32,099 bases of DNA from a virus. Location: positions 1 to 32,099 of IMG/VR virus record IMGVR_UViG_3300038696_000352. One strand, written 5' to 3'. A model generated the notes under the pieces. The model worked only from the letters and a program-made list of their open reading frames with translations. It was not told where the DNA came from and searched no databases. Numbering within the stretch: position 1 is the stretch's first letter; every line of letters begins with the position of its first letter. Positions 7,711 through 15,876 of this stretch are shown here, in pieces. The translations under genes and the position numbers were made by a program.

Positions 7711-8784
7711 TCAGCCTTTCAGTTTGAAGGTGCGCGCGATGACATCGCCCCAAGGGCGCGTCGTCGGGCTTGGCCCAGGTTGCGGGTGATGCGAGGTGAT
7801 CTGCGGCTCGGCATCGGCCTTGGTAGCCAGAAGCTTTGCACGCACCTGATCAAGGCCAGCGTCGTCCTCAAGAAGTCGTCCTGCCATTTGGGGCTGGCCT
7901 GCAAGGCGGCAGAGATCGATGACGGCACGGGCATGCGCGATTGCCTCGGCGCGGATAGCGCGGGCCTCCGGTGCAGCGTTGGAGGCCGCATCGCTGCCAG
8001 GGGCGCTTTCATCTGCAACATCGTTCTGTGGCGTTACGGGATCATCAACAGCGGCTGGCCGATCAACGTTCCCGGAGGGAATCTTGGTCGCGTGGCCTCG
8101 TGGTGGTGCCGACACATCGCTGCCCACAACATCGTTGTCGTCTTGAACGATGTTGGTCCCTGCCCCCTTGTCTTCCAAGTCCACAGCCTTGATCATCTCG
8201 ATCAAGCCTGGCGGTGCATTCCGGAACTGGCCAATATCAAAGCTGGCGGCGATGCGGACAGGCTCTGCCATACGCGTGGCCAGCCCTGCCTCCAATGCAT
8301 CTTTTGCATCAAACCAGGTTTCTGCGGCGAGCAATGCTGCAATCTCCGCCTCTGGCTTGCCCGATTTCGCCGCATAGCCACGTGTCATGCTGGCTGCGAT
8401 CTTGTCGAGCGTCCCCGCCATGTCGCGCATATCAGCGGCCGTGCCCATGACAACCCCACTCGGGTCGTGGATCATCATAAAGGCATTTTCCGGCATGACG
8501 ATCTCGTCACCCGCCATGGCGATGTAGCTTGCGGCCGAGGCGGCGATGCCATCGATCCAGACAGTGATACGGCCTGCATGACGGCTCAGTGCGTTGAAGA
8601 TTGCAACCGCGTCAAAAACTGACCCGCCCGGGCTGTTCAGCCGCAGATCAATCGGCGCATCATCCGGCAGCGCGCCCAGCTCAGCCAAAAAGCCTTTCGC
8701 GCTGACGCCGTAGGCGCCGATTTCGTCATAGATCAGCACTTCCGCCCCCGAAGCCCGGGCGCGGATCGTGTACCAAGTGTTCAT
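7711..8784 (-). CDS. Head maturation protease (ClpP-like) with scaffold-like C-terminal tail
   Basis: A 357-residue capsid maturation protease. The ATG at 8784 gives MNTWYTIRARASGAEVLIYD, a normal beginning for the family; the frame stays open further upstream but there reads into the portal gene. The ClpP fold is clear: LRLNSPGGSVFDAVAI near residue 48, the nucleophile region GIAASAASYIAMAG with Ser83, and FMMIHDPSG with His106. The domain ends near residue 190. A low-complexity, Asp/Ala/Pro-rich region and a helical Ala-rich segment follow, ending PWGDVIARTFKLKG. In lambda the comparable C-terminal part of gpC contains the scaffold Nu3, so this tail may be scaffold. Four nt separate it from both the portal and the decoration genes. 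Confidence 0.9.
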   Translation of the reverse strand: MNTWYTIRARASGAEVLIYDEIGAYGVSAKGFLAELGALPDDAPIDLRLNSPGGSVFDAVAIFNALSRHAGRITVWIDGIAASAASYIAMAGDEIVMPENAFMMIHDPSGVVMGTAADMRDMAGTLDKIAASMTRGYAAKSGKPEAEIAALLAAETWFDAKDALEAGLATRMAEPVRIAASFDIGQFRNAPPGLIEMIKAVDLEDKGAGTNIVQDDNDVVGSDVSAPPRGHATKIPSGNVDRPAAVDDPVTPQNDVADESAPGSDAASNAAPEARAIRAEAIAHARAVIDLCRLAGQPQMAGRLLEDDAGLDQVRAKLLATKADAEPQITSHHPQPGPSPTTRPWGDVIARTFKLKG

Positions 8785-8788
8785 GGTG

Positions 8789-10288
8789 TTACTCCTGTTC
8801 GGATTGAGCGGCGGACCCGTCGCCTTCGTCATCTGTTTTCGGCGTCTGGTTCGGTGTCGCACGCGCACCTTGTGTCTCACCGGGGCTGGTGCGGTATACG
8901 AGCCCCAGCTGCTTGGTGCGCGCAGCATCAGCCGCGTTTTCGCGGTCGACCTCTTCGACATCATAGCCGGTGGCCTCGACCACCTTGCGCCGCGAGGTGA
9001 TGCCTGCCTCCATCGCCAGCACCTGTGCCTGAATGTCTTTGAGCGGGTCGACCCAGTCCCACCGGGGCGGGATCCATTGGACCATCCGCGCAACCGCAGG
9101 ATCTGGCAGGTCCAAGCGGCCCGCCAGTTGTGCCGTTTCCAGCCAGCGGACCCAGATGGGTCGGCAAAGTTGATACGCGATCACCCCGTGTTGCAGCTGC
9201 TGCACGCGGCGGCGGAACTCGACCAGCTCGGCGCGTAAAGATGAGTAGTTGGCCTGCCGAACATCGCCGGTGACAAGATGATACGGCAGTCCCAGCGAGG
9301 CCGAGACCGCGAGCAGCGTTCTGTATTGGAACGCCTCATAGCCGCCGCCCACATCAGCAGGGCTGGAGAACTTCACATCCTCCCCCGGCAGCAGCACCTG
9401 CATCGTGCCCGGCTCAAGGCTGGCCATCGCCGTACCGTCTAGATCGGCCTCACTCTCCCCCATCATCGGATCTTCCGGCGCGGTCTTGGTAATGAAGCCC
9501 GCGAACATCGCGGCCGTCTTCTTCCGGTCCAGTTCCGCGTCGTCGTACTGGTCCAGCAGAAATAGCCGCACCATGGCAAGGGCCACATGCGGCAGGCCGC
9601 GGATTTGGCCCGCATCGATGGGCCGGTAGATGTGCAGCACATCCTCGGCTGCCACGCGCACGGTTTCGGGGATGGCCACCCTCTGGTCCGTGCTGTCACC
9701 GGGATGGCTGCGGCGGAAATGATACGCCACGCGCCGCCCGATCAGGTCGAACTCTATGCCGCAGCGGATGCGGTTGCCATTTGCGGCCGTTTCGGTTTTC
9801 TCAAAGGGCAGCATTTCCGATTGCAGCAACTGCATTTGCAGCGGGACCAGCAGGCCATCCTCGGCTCGGCGCGGGCGCATCCGCACAAAACACTCACCCG
9901 CGACAAACATCTCGCGCGCCACCATCGCCTGCAGACCGTAGAAATCGGTCAGCCCGTCGGCATCCGCCTCGTCGGTCCATGCAAGCCATAGGCGCTGGAC
10001 GCGATCACGAAGGCCTGCATCCTCGATCAGCGAGGACGGCTTGATACCGTCGCCCACCAAGTTGGACGCAAAGGCCTCACAGGCATTCGCCGCATAGCCG
10101 TTGGTGACCACCAGTTCCCGCGCGCGAGCCAGAAGACGCGGGCCACCTGAGGCCACCAGCGAGTTGATGTTCTCCAGCGGCGGGTTCCAGCCCCGCAACC
10201 GGCGTTTGGACATCGCACCTTCAAGGCGGGCGCGCACGGCAGCCGGGCCGCCCGGGTTGGCGCGGCGAAACCGATCGAACAGCCCCAT
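8789..10288 (-). CDS. Phage portal protein (lambda gpB family)
   Basis: A 499-residue protein forming the dodecameric portal at the capsid vertex, through which DNA is packaged and ejected. It starts MGLFDRFRRANPGG. Family segments are LLARARELVVTNGYAANACE, FYGLQAMVAREMFVAGECFV, LLQSEMLPFE, the RVAYHFRRSHPGD and AEDVLHIYRPIDAGQIRGLP stretch, and GDVRQANYSSLRAELVEFRR, a well-conserved lambda-type portal motif. Length fits the family. It starts 3 nt after the gpW-like gene and ends 4 nt before the protease gene. Confidence 0.95.
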   Translation of the reverse strand: MGLFDRFRRANPGGPAAVRARLEGAMSKRRLRGWNPPLENINSLVASGGPRLLARARELVVTNGYAANACEAFASNLVGDGIKPSSLIEDAGLRDRVQRLWLAWTDEADADGLTDFYGLQAMVAREMFVAGECFVRMRPRRAEDGLLVPLQMQLLQSEMLPFEKTETAANGNRIRCGIEFDLIGRRVAYHFRRSHPGDSTDQRVAIPETVRVAAEDVLHIYRPIDAGQIRGLPHVALAMVRLFLLDQYDDAELDRKKTAAMFAGFITKTAPEDPMMGESEADLDGTAMASLEPGTMQVLLPGEDVKFSSPADVGGGYEAFQYRTLLAVSASLGLPYHLVTGDVRQANYSSLRAELVEFRRRVQQLQHGVIAYQLCRPIWVRWLETAQLAGRLDLPDPAVARMVQWIPPRWDWVDPLKDIQAQVLAMEAGITSRRKVVEATGYDVEEVDRENAADAARTKQLGLVYRTSPGETQGARATPNQTPKTDDEGDGSAAQSEQE

Positions 10289-10291
10289 GGA

Positions 10292-10507
10292 TTACAGACC
10301 CTTGGATGTGGTGATGCGAACATGGCGCACGATACGGCGTCCCTCGACGGTGGCGATCTCGCGATCCAGCGCCTCAATGGCCCGGTCGATCTCCGCAACG
10401 CTGCGATAATCCACGGTCTTGCCGTCGTAACTAACGCGGGCCACACCGGAGGATCGCTGCGTTGAAAGAGCCTCACGCCGTGCGCGCAGGTCTGTAATTG
10501 ATGACAT
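10292..10507 (-). CDS. gpW-like head-tail joining protein
   Basis: A 71-residue protein (MSSITDLRARREALSTQRSS...) with an N-terminal helix, a central VSYDGKTVDYRSVAEIDRAI beta-hairpin/helix and a basic C-terminus. This is the pattern of lambda gpW and related connector proteins that bind the portal. The ATG at 10507 is preferred over an upstream in-frame ATG whose product begins with a hydrophobic stretch unlike the family. It is normally the first gene after the large terminase. Here two unrelated genes (10573-12090) lie between them. Confidence 0.85.
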   Translation of the reverse strand: MSSITDLRARREALSTQRSSGVARVSYDGKTVDYRSVAEIDRAIEALDREIATVEGRRIVRHVRITTSKGL

Positions 10508-10572
10508 CTGAATTGACCTGACTTGTAGATATGTTTCAATGAGCCAAACGAACCTCAAACAAGAGCAAAACG

Positions 10573-11469
10573 ATGACCCCAAAAGAAATCATGCGCGATC
10601 TTGCGCGCACCGACATTTTTCCAAAGGAAGCCATGGCTGCTGCCCGCACCGATCACGAAACCATGGCCCCGATCTTCGTTGACCTCATAACCCGCCTTGC
10701 AGATCAGGATCGTATTGAGATGGCGGATGACGATGTAACAGCTCTCACCCCGGTCTTTCACATGCTGGGCGAGTTTCGTGAGCCGCGTGCCTATCGTCCA
10801 TTGCTCCAATTGCTGCGCAAGCCAGAGAGGACCCTCGATTATCTCCTTGGCGACACGGTCACGGAAACGAGCTTTATCGTGGTGGCCGGGACATTCGATG
10901 GCGATCTCCAGCCCCTGTTCGAGGCCATCGAGGACCCCGATGCCTACGAATTCGCTCGCTGCGCACTAATGAACGCTCTCGTGAAGATCGCGCAACTGTA
11001 TCCCGATCAACGCGCGACGATCGAAGACTACGTCCGGACCTTTCTCAGCTGCCGACCCGATTTACCCGCCCAGGAGGTACTGATTGGCTGGATGGACGCC
11101 GTCGCCAATCTCGGGCTCGAAGACATGACCGAAGACGTGCGCACGGCCTTCGAAAAAGGATTAATCCCGGATGATTACTGCGATTTTGACCACTTCCTCC
11201 AAGATCTTGATGCCACACGAGATGCGGACGGCGTGCCGACAAATCGCCGGTACCAGAAATCCTTGATCACCGACGCCATCGACGAATTGTCGAGATGGCA
11301 CGGCTACTCTGATGCGTTCTTCGCCGAACTGAAAGGGTACAAGGCCAGACACCTCCTCCACATGCCCCCCTCGACAGAGGCCACCACAAAGATACCTGAA
11401 AAACTTGGCCGCAACGATCCCTGTCCCTGCGGCAGCGGCAAGAAGTTCAAGAAATGCTGCCTGCATTGA
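10573..11469 (+). CDS. DUF1186 domain protein with C-terminal SEC-C zinc motif
   Basis: A 298-residue soluble protein. The bulk ([20 protein letters not shown]... through [20 protein letters not shown]) resembles DUF1186, a helical repeat-type domain. The last 20 residues, [20 protein letters not shown], are a textbook SEC-C zinc-binding motif, found at the end of SecA and in many small prokaryotic proteins where it probably mediates contacts. Its biochemical role is unknown. It is not a known phage structural gene. It is on the opposite strand to the late operon and stops 3 bp before the stop of the convergent DUF1989 gene, so the pair was probably acquired as one block. Confidence 0.85.
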   Translation: MTPKEIMRDLARTDIFPKEAMAAARTDHETMAPIFVDLITRLADQDRIEMADDDVTALTPVFHMLGEFREPRAYRPLLQLLRKPERTLDYLLGDTVTETSFIVVAGTFDGDLQPLFEAIEDPDAYEFARCALMNALVKIAQLYPDQRATIEDYVRTFLSCRPDLPAQEVLIGWMDAVANLGLEDMTEDVRTAFEKGLIPDDYCDFDHFLQDLDATRDADGVPTNRRYQKSLITDAIDELSRWHGYSDAFFAELKGYKARHLLHMPPSTEATTKIPEKLGRNDPCPCGSGKKFKKCCLH

Positions 11470-11472
11470 GGA

Positions 11473-12090
11473 TCAAGCTGAGACAGGCAGTAAACGGTAA
11501 TGCGCCTCTGTTGGCACGCAGTCAGCGCCATTGATCGGCAACATGTCTTGGGGACAGGCTGACATAGCTACGATGCAGTCCATTTGTGCGCGCAAAATTA
11601 CGTAATCCCCGGGTTTTGACAAAGGCTCGCCCCAACTGGTCGAGCCATCCTTTGCAACAGGAATATTCATCCAGAGGTTTAACGGACTCGGGCACTCCGG
11701 TGCCTTGAGTCCGATCCCTTCCATGGCGGCATGCAGATTGTCCGTGCAGTTGTCGTGGTATTCCCTGCATCCAAGTAGGCCGTAGCGATAATCGTCGCAG
11801 GCCGCGATCAGCGTATCATGCTGCCCGGGCGATGTGTCCTCCTCAATCATCATGATCGCGCGACGCCGGTTCGTGATCAGCGCGTCGCCCTTGCCGGGCC
11901 ATAGCTTGCCCTGCGTCGCTCGCATGTGTTCATTCGACAGAAATTCAGTCAAGTCTTTGGCATTGAACGACCATGTATCAACCACTTGGGATCCATGCGT
12001 GTTGATGATCTGGATCGCCTCTCCTGCACCGAGACGCATCGCACGTCCACGTCGCGCTGGGAGAGTGAAGAGTTCATGTTCAGCAGCCAT
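11473..12090 (-). CDS. DUF1989 (urea carboxylase-associated) family protein
   Basis: A 205-residue protein with the conserved features of DUF1989: GEAIQIINTHGSQVVDTWSF near the N-terminus, LSNEHMRATQGKLWPGKGDA, then HDTLIAACDDYRYGLLGCRE and YHDNCTDNLHAAM, SPLNLWMNIPVAKDG, and the terminal PGDYVILRAQMDCIVAMSAC with PQD. Family members are found beside urea amidolyase/urea carboxylase genes and as solo genes in Rhodobacteraceae; their reaction is not settled and a metal site is likely. No urea or transport genes are nearby, so it looks like a metabolic passenger in the prophage. It is oriented with the late operon and would be transcribed with it. Confidence 0.85.
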   Translation of the reverse strand: MAAEHELFTLPARRGRAMRLGAGEAIQIINTHGSQVVDTWSFNAKDLTEFLSNEHMRATQGKLWPGKGDALITNRRRAIMMIEEDTSPGQHDTLIAACDDYRYGLLGCREYHDNCTDNLHAAMEGIGLKAPECPSPLNLWMNIPVAKDGSTSWGEPLSKPGDYVILRAQMDCIVAMSACPQDMLPINGADCVPTEAHYRLLPVSA

Positions 12091-12179
12091 CGCAACGCCT
12101 CCGTTTCGTATGCTTCACGAGCAGACCAGACAGCCAACGTGATCACAAGCACGAATATACCAAATTTTCCATCGCTCAC
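12070..12179 (-). pseudogene. Possible remnant of the gene that originally followed the large terminase
   Basis: An ATG at 12179 overlaps the terminase stop as ATGA, the same coupling seen at five other junctions in this element. It reads MSDGKFGIFVLVITLAVWSA, a possible short membrane segment. The frame continues to 11949 but soon overlaps the DUF1989 gene that starts at 12090, and its later residues look random. I take the first 30-35 codons as a remnant cut by the DUF1186/DUF1989 insertion. The end coordinate is approximate. Confidence 0.25.
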
Positions 12180-14077
12180 CCCATATAATTTGATCGCATC
12201 GTCCGCCTCCGCGCTGACGGACGCGGTGTTGGTCTCAAAGCCGCGTCACCTGTTGGCCCGCCAGCGTCCACCGCCAGCTGCCGCTCGAGCTCCTGCCACC
12301 GTGCGTCAGACCACCGGTCGGCACCTGCGATCCACGCGGCAGCCCGCGCATAAACACGGCAATCCAACGCCTCGTTGCGCTCGCGTAGCTTTTGCCATTC
12401 GAGCTTTGCAAATCCCCGCTTGTTTTTCACAGTGACCAGCTGTTCCGCGGTCAGCTGCTTGAGCCATTCGCTGTCTGCCCAATTGGGCAAATGCACCGTT
12501 CCCGCCGGGAACGAAGCACATGATGCGATTTCCTCTGGGGTTGGCCGGTCCTGCCGCAGGAAGCGATAGGTCTCAGCCTTGAAGGTCGATGTTGCCACAG
12601 ACCATAGCCGGGCACCGCGCCGCAGACGCTTGCCGCCGATTGTGGCATCCACAAAGGTCGGTCCCGTCACCGGACTTGCGCGGTTGAACCCTTCAAGCCC
12701 TTTCACCGGGGCCACCTGACCAAAGCCAACCTGACGCGCCCATGCATAAACCGCGCTGGTCTCATAGCCGGTGTCGATGGCCAGCTTCGCGATTGCGAGG
12801 TGCTGGCCACTGGCGTGATGCCATGTCCGTCCCAGCAGATCGCTGAGTTTTTGCCAGCACGCAGGATCGCCAGGCCCGCCTTCAATCACCACGTGATCAA
12901 TGAGCCAGCTTTGCAGCCCCCTGCCCCATGCCCAGACGTCAACCTCGATCCGGTCCTTCTGCACATCCGCACCCGCAGTCAGGAACAATCCATCCGGGGG
13001 CACCGTGCCAGGTTTCCATTCTTCCTTCTGCCCCTGCAGGCGCTGCCAATCCGGCGCTTCGCCGCTGTCCATCCATGTCTCGCCCAGCGAGGTGTTGATG
13101 AAGGTCTTCATCATGTCATCCCCACCTGCCCGCGCTGACAGGAAGGTTTTAACCATCGCCGCCAGCCGGACCCAGGGCGAATAGATCTCGTTGAGATGGA
13201 ACCCGGCCGTGCCCGCGAAAGGCTGCTCTGCCACCCAATGCCCTTTTGATACCGCAGCCCAGCGGGTCTCGTCCCGCCACGCTGCATCGCAGTCAACGCA
13301 ATGATACCGCGCCGTGTCTGGCTTGTGGCTGCCGTCAGCACCCTTGTCCCACTTCACCTGCAGCCAGGTCAGGATCTGCTCCACCCCACATTCCGGGCAT
13401 GGCACCCAGAACCGACGCTGATCGCTTTCCTCGAATGCCGTTTCAATCCGGCTTGCGCCCTTATTGGTTGGGGTCGAGACCAGCACGATCTTGCGGTTCC
13501 AGAACGTCACTGTCCGTTTGCGCGCCAAATTGACCGGGTCGCCCTCCGCACCCGCGCTGAACGGGTAGCGGTCTACCTCGTCACAGAGGAGCAAGCGGAT
13601 CGGTCGGCTCGCCAGGCCCGAGGGCGCGTTGGCACCCACAATGGTCAGATGCCCACCTGGAAAGCGCTTGTGTAGGATCTTGTTATTGCCATCCCGCGAT
13701 TTGGGGTTGGCGATCTTGTCCTGCAGACACGGCGTGTCCCGCGCCATAGGTGAGAAGCGATCCTTCGACCAGGTTTCCGCATCCCGCTCGGTCGGCATCA
13801 CCACCATGATCGGTGCCGGGTCATGGTCAATGTGATAGCCGACCATGTTCAACAGCGACTCCGATTTGCCAATTTGGCTGCTGGACATGATCACGACAGT
13901 TTCCGCCGCCGCATCAGAAATCGCATCCATGATCCCGCGCTGGTATTCCGCGCGGCTCGTGCGCCATTGTCCGGGCTCGGCGCTGGCTTCGGAACTCAGC
14001 CGCCGGTTCTGATCCGCCCAGTCACTGATCGTCAGGTCCGGCGGCGGTTTGAGCACCGCCAGCGCGGCTTGCACCAT
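12176..14077 (-). CDS. Terminase large subunit (GpA family)
   Basis: A 633-residue packaging ATPase and nuclease that pumps phage DNA into the head and cuts it at cos-type ends. The start at 14077 (MVQAALAVLKPPPDLTISDW) is chosen because the conserved N-terminal LxPPPDLTxSDWADxxRxLS motif follows at once; the frame is open to an ATG at 14173. Visible motifs are the GpA-type Walker A MSSSQIGKSE (residues about 64-73), Walker B RLLLCDEVDRYP (161-172), coupling-type VLVSTPTNKGASRIE, a CPECGVEQ...CVDCDA zinc ribbon, and the nuclease-region acidic residues in TAGADVQKDRIEVDVWAWGR and AIDTGYET. Length is usual for lambda gpA relatives (about 640). It overlaps the small terminase gene by 56 bp. Confidence 0.95.
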   Translation of the reverse strand: MVQAALAVLKPPPDLTISDWADQNRRLSSEASAEPGQWRTSRAEYQRGIMDAISDAAAETVVIMSSSQIGKSESLLNMVGYHIDHDPAPIMVVMPTERDAETWSKDRFSPMARDTPCLQDKIANPKSRDGNNKILHKRFPGGHLTIVGANAPSGLASRPIRLLLCDEVDRYPFSAGAEGDPVNLARKRTVTFWNRKIVLVSTPTNKGASRIETAFEESDQRRFWVPCPECGVEQILTWLQVKWDKGADGSHKPDTARYHCVDCDAAWRDETRWAAVSKGHWVAEQPFAGTAGFHLNEIYSPWVRLAAMVKTFLSARAGGDDMMKTFINTSLGETWMDSGEAPDWQRLQGQKEEWKPGTVPPDGLFLTAGADVQKDRIEVDVWAWGRGLQSWLIDHVVIEGGPGDPACWQKLSDLLGRTWHHASGQHLAIAKLAIDTGYETSAVYAWARQVGFGQVAPVKGLEGFNRASPVTGPTFVDATIGGKRLRRGARLWSVATSTFKAETYRFLRQDRPTPEEIASCASFPAGTVHLPNWADSEWLKQLTAEQLVTVKNKRGFAKLEWQKLRERNEALDCRVYARAAAWIAGADRWSDARWQELERQLAVDAGGPTGDAALRPTPRPSARRRTMRSNYMG

Positions 14078-14585
14078 CCGCTTCAGGATCGGTGACCCCT
14101 TCAAGGTCAACAGAAGCTTCGAGTTCAATGTCTGGCTGCGCGAGATCATCAAGCACCTCGCGGATCGCGGCACGGATCAGGTTCCGGGTGTCTCCGACGG
14201 TTGGTTGGTCAAAAGCCTGCGAGGCCAGCCGATCCGGCAGCGCCAGCAGGCGGGTTCTCAAAAGCGCCAGAACAGCGATCCACGCCGCCTCGATCTGGTC
14301 GGTTGCGATGAGGGATCGGCGCTTTTCCTGCGCTTCCATTTCAGCAAGATCGGCGCGCGCCCGAATGAAACGTGCCCGCTCTGCCATATAATCTGGGGCG
14401 CCAGCCTGCGACTTCAACGCCTGATCGCGCAGGTAGCGGACATAGCCACGCACCGATCCGATCAGGTCATACTGCCCGCGCTCCGCCTTCGGGATCACGC
14501 CCTCCCGGCTCAGCTGCTGGACGCGCCGTTCCGAGAGATCGAGCAGCTTGGCGATCACGCCGATGGGTTGGGTTGCCGCTGACAT
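14022..14585 (-). CDS. Terminase small subunit (Nu1 family)
   Basis: A 187-residue DNA-binding protein that recognises the packaging site and loads the large subunit. The N-terminal half has the Nu1 winged-helix pattern: GVIAKLLDLSERRVQQLSRE followed by GVIPKAERGQYDLIGSVRGY. A charged helical linker follows (RARFIRARADLAEMEAQEKR), then a C-terminal region ending GAQTAAGPDDQ. It is the first gene of the leftward late operon. A cos site would be expected just upstream or inside the gene, but I could not identify one by eye. Confidence 0.88.
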   Translation of the reverse strand: MSAATQPIGVIAKLLDLSERRVQQLSREGVIPKAERGQYDLIGSVRGYVRYLRDQALKSQAGAPDYMAERARFIRARADLAEMEAQEKRRSLIATDQIEAAWIAVLALLRTRLLALPDRLASQAFDQPTVGDTRNLIRAAIREVLDDLAQPDIELEASVDLEGVTDPEADGASRAGGAQTAAGPDDQ

Positions 14586-14606
14586 GAAGTGATCCCGCCG
14601 TCCCAG

Positions 14607-14636
14607 TTAAAGCAATGTAGTTGCTACGATTATACT
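14607..14636 (+). promoter_or_regulatory. Possible rightward promoter in the divergent region
   Basis: Between the divergent small terminase and the first plus-strand small gene, TATACT at 14631-14636 is a good -10 match. The best -35 candidate, TTAAAG at 14607-14612 with 18-nt spacing, is poor. An imperfect inverted repeat (GTAG-TTG-CTAC, 14617-14627) overlaps the spacer and could bind a regulator. Confidence 0.25.
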
Positions 14637-14699
14637 GGATAGAGCGCCCGAGTAGAGCGACTCTGATTGCACAAACCGACACAGCCAGAGGACCCGCAC

Positions 14700-14882
14700 A
14701 TGACCATCGCAGAACGCTACAACGCCGAGGCCACACGCCTGCTGCCCCACATGGCGGCAGACCTCGCAGTGGACCACACGATCACCACCGCGAACGAGAT
14801 CGACGACATCGTGTTTCGCCGGAGCGAATACCTCGGTGGGATGGCCTGCGCGATCCTCGCCCTGATTGAACAGCAAACCTGA
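14700..14882 (+). CDS. Small conserved phage protein of unknown function (60 aa)
   Basis: The protein begins MTIAERYNAEATRLLPHMAA and is acidic and helical, with no recognised motif. The ATG at 14700 is preferred over one 33 nt upstream because the family-like sequence begins here; the spacing to a strong ribosome binding site is not decisive. It is the first of five small plus-strand genes. Small proteins of this kind are common in Rhodobacteraceae prophages. Function unknown. Confidence 0.6.
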   Translation: MTIAERYNAEATRLLPHMAADLAVDHTITTANEIDDIVFRRSEYLGGMACAILALIEQQT

Positions 14883-14893
14883 AAGGCCACACC

Positions 14894-15112
14894 ATGACCG
14901 CCACAACCACCATCCGCATCGACCATTCCGCTTTGCCCGACCAGTTTGACCGCTCTCGCCCGGACGCCGTGGCCGCCGCCATCGAGGCCGCACTACGCGA
15001 GGACGGGATCACCGCCGAAGCCTCCGACGTGATTTCGCATCTGAAGATCGAACTGCCCACCACACTGCTTGCTGCCGCCTGCGCCACGCTGGCCGATTTG
15101 CAGCTGATCTGA
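14894..15112 (+). CDS. Small phage protein of unknown function (72 aa)
   Basis: The protein starts MTATTTIRIDHSALPDQFDR and ends TLADLQLI. It appears to be a short beta strand, then two helices (RPDAVAAAIEAALREDGITA and LPTTLLAAACATLADLQLI). It begins 11 nt after the previous stop, so both are probably translated from one message. No recognised domain and no cysteine or nucleotide-binding motif. Confidence 0.6.
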   Translation: MTATTTIRIDHSALPDQFDRSRPDAVAAAIEAALREDGITAEASDVISHLKIELPTTLLAAACATLADLQLI

Positions 15113-15124
15113 CTGAGGACGACC

Positions 15125-15409
15125 ATGAGCACCCGCGCACAGATCGCTATCCAGATCGGGCCCGAAGTATGGGCCCATGTCTATGTCCACTTCGACGGCT
15201 ACCCCAGCCACATGCTGCCCGTGCTGGCGAGGTGGACGCCCGACGATATCCTCGCCGCGAACGAAATCCGACAGGTACGCGCCGACGCGCTGGACTGTTT
15301 CGATCCGCCACGAGCCCCGCGCGTCCTGCCACATCCGACCTGCGAGCTGTGCTACCTTTATGTCTGGCAGGATGGCGCATGGGTGGACGCGACCGACCGC
15401 TCCGAATGA
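15125..15409 (+). CDS. Conserved phage protein of unknown function (94 aa)
   Basis: The protein begins MSTRAQIAIQIGPEVWAHVY and continues VHFDGYPSHMLPVLARWTPD, a pattern I associate with a small protein family common in Rhodobacteraceae phages. Two cysteines in PTCELCYLYVW (CxxC) could bind metal with nearby His residues, but no second CxxC is present. It starts 12 nt after the previous gene. The conserved WxHVYVHFDGYPSH core is the reason for trusting the frame. Function unknown. Confidence 0.7.
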   Translation: MSTRAQIAIQIGPEVWAHVYVHFDGYPSHMLPVLARWTPDDILAANEIRQVRADALDCFDPPRAPRVLPHPTCELCYLYVWQDGAWVDATDRSE

Positions 15410-15510
15410 TCAGAAAGCAATATTATGGCTCTGATTTGACTACGTTAATCAACACTGAAGAGCGAAGGTGGTGACAAGAAAAACATGCAACTCACCACGG
15501 AGACACCGCC

Positions 15511-15780
15511 ATGACACGCCTGAACCCGATCACCACGCCCCGCCACCAGCTGCGCGCCGAGAAGGCTGCGCGGAACAAGGAGGCCGCCTTGAACGCCTTC
15601 CTCGGCAAGAAGGCCGAGATCGACGAAATGCTCGCCCGTCTACAAGCGCTCAGCGCGGACCACTTCAACAGCCATCCCGACGAGATAAACTGGGGCGACG
15701 TCGGCACCCTCGAGCACTACGCCAGCTTGCTGAAGCGCATCACCGACAGCGCCTTTGGCGAGGGGGAACACGCGGAATAG
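15511..15780 (+). CDS. Small phage protein of unknown function (89 aa)
   Basis: The protein begins MTRLNPITTPRHQLRAEKAA. The first half is a basic, probably coiled helix (ARNKEAALNAFLGKKAEIDE), and the second half contains NSHPDEINWGDVGTLEHYAS, an acidic helix. It lies about 100 nt after the preceding gene; the gap contains no gene. No recognised domain. Confidence 0.6.
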   Translation: MTRLNPITTPRHQLRAEKAARNKEAALNAFLGKKAEIDEMLARLQALSADHFNSHPDEINWGDVGTLEHYASLLKRITDSAFGEGEHAE

Positions 15781-15876
15781 CCCATAGGCTCGGCAAATCG
15801 CACAGCCCGCCGCCATGGCGGGCTTCACCCGGTAGGAGGCGGCGCACCCTGCGTTGCCCGAACACCGGAGACCAGC

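Noticed and set aside
8785-9093. N-terminal extension of the protease frame into the portal gene
   Set aside because: The extension is Arg/Ser/Thr-rich, lies inside well-conserved portal sequence in another frame, and the ATG at 8784 gives the family-typical beginning.
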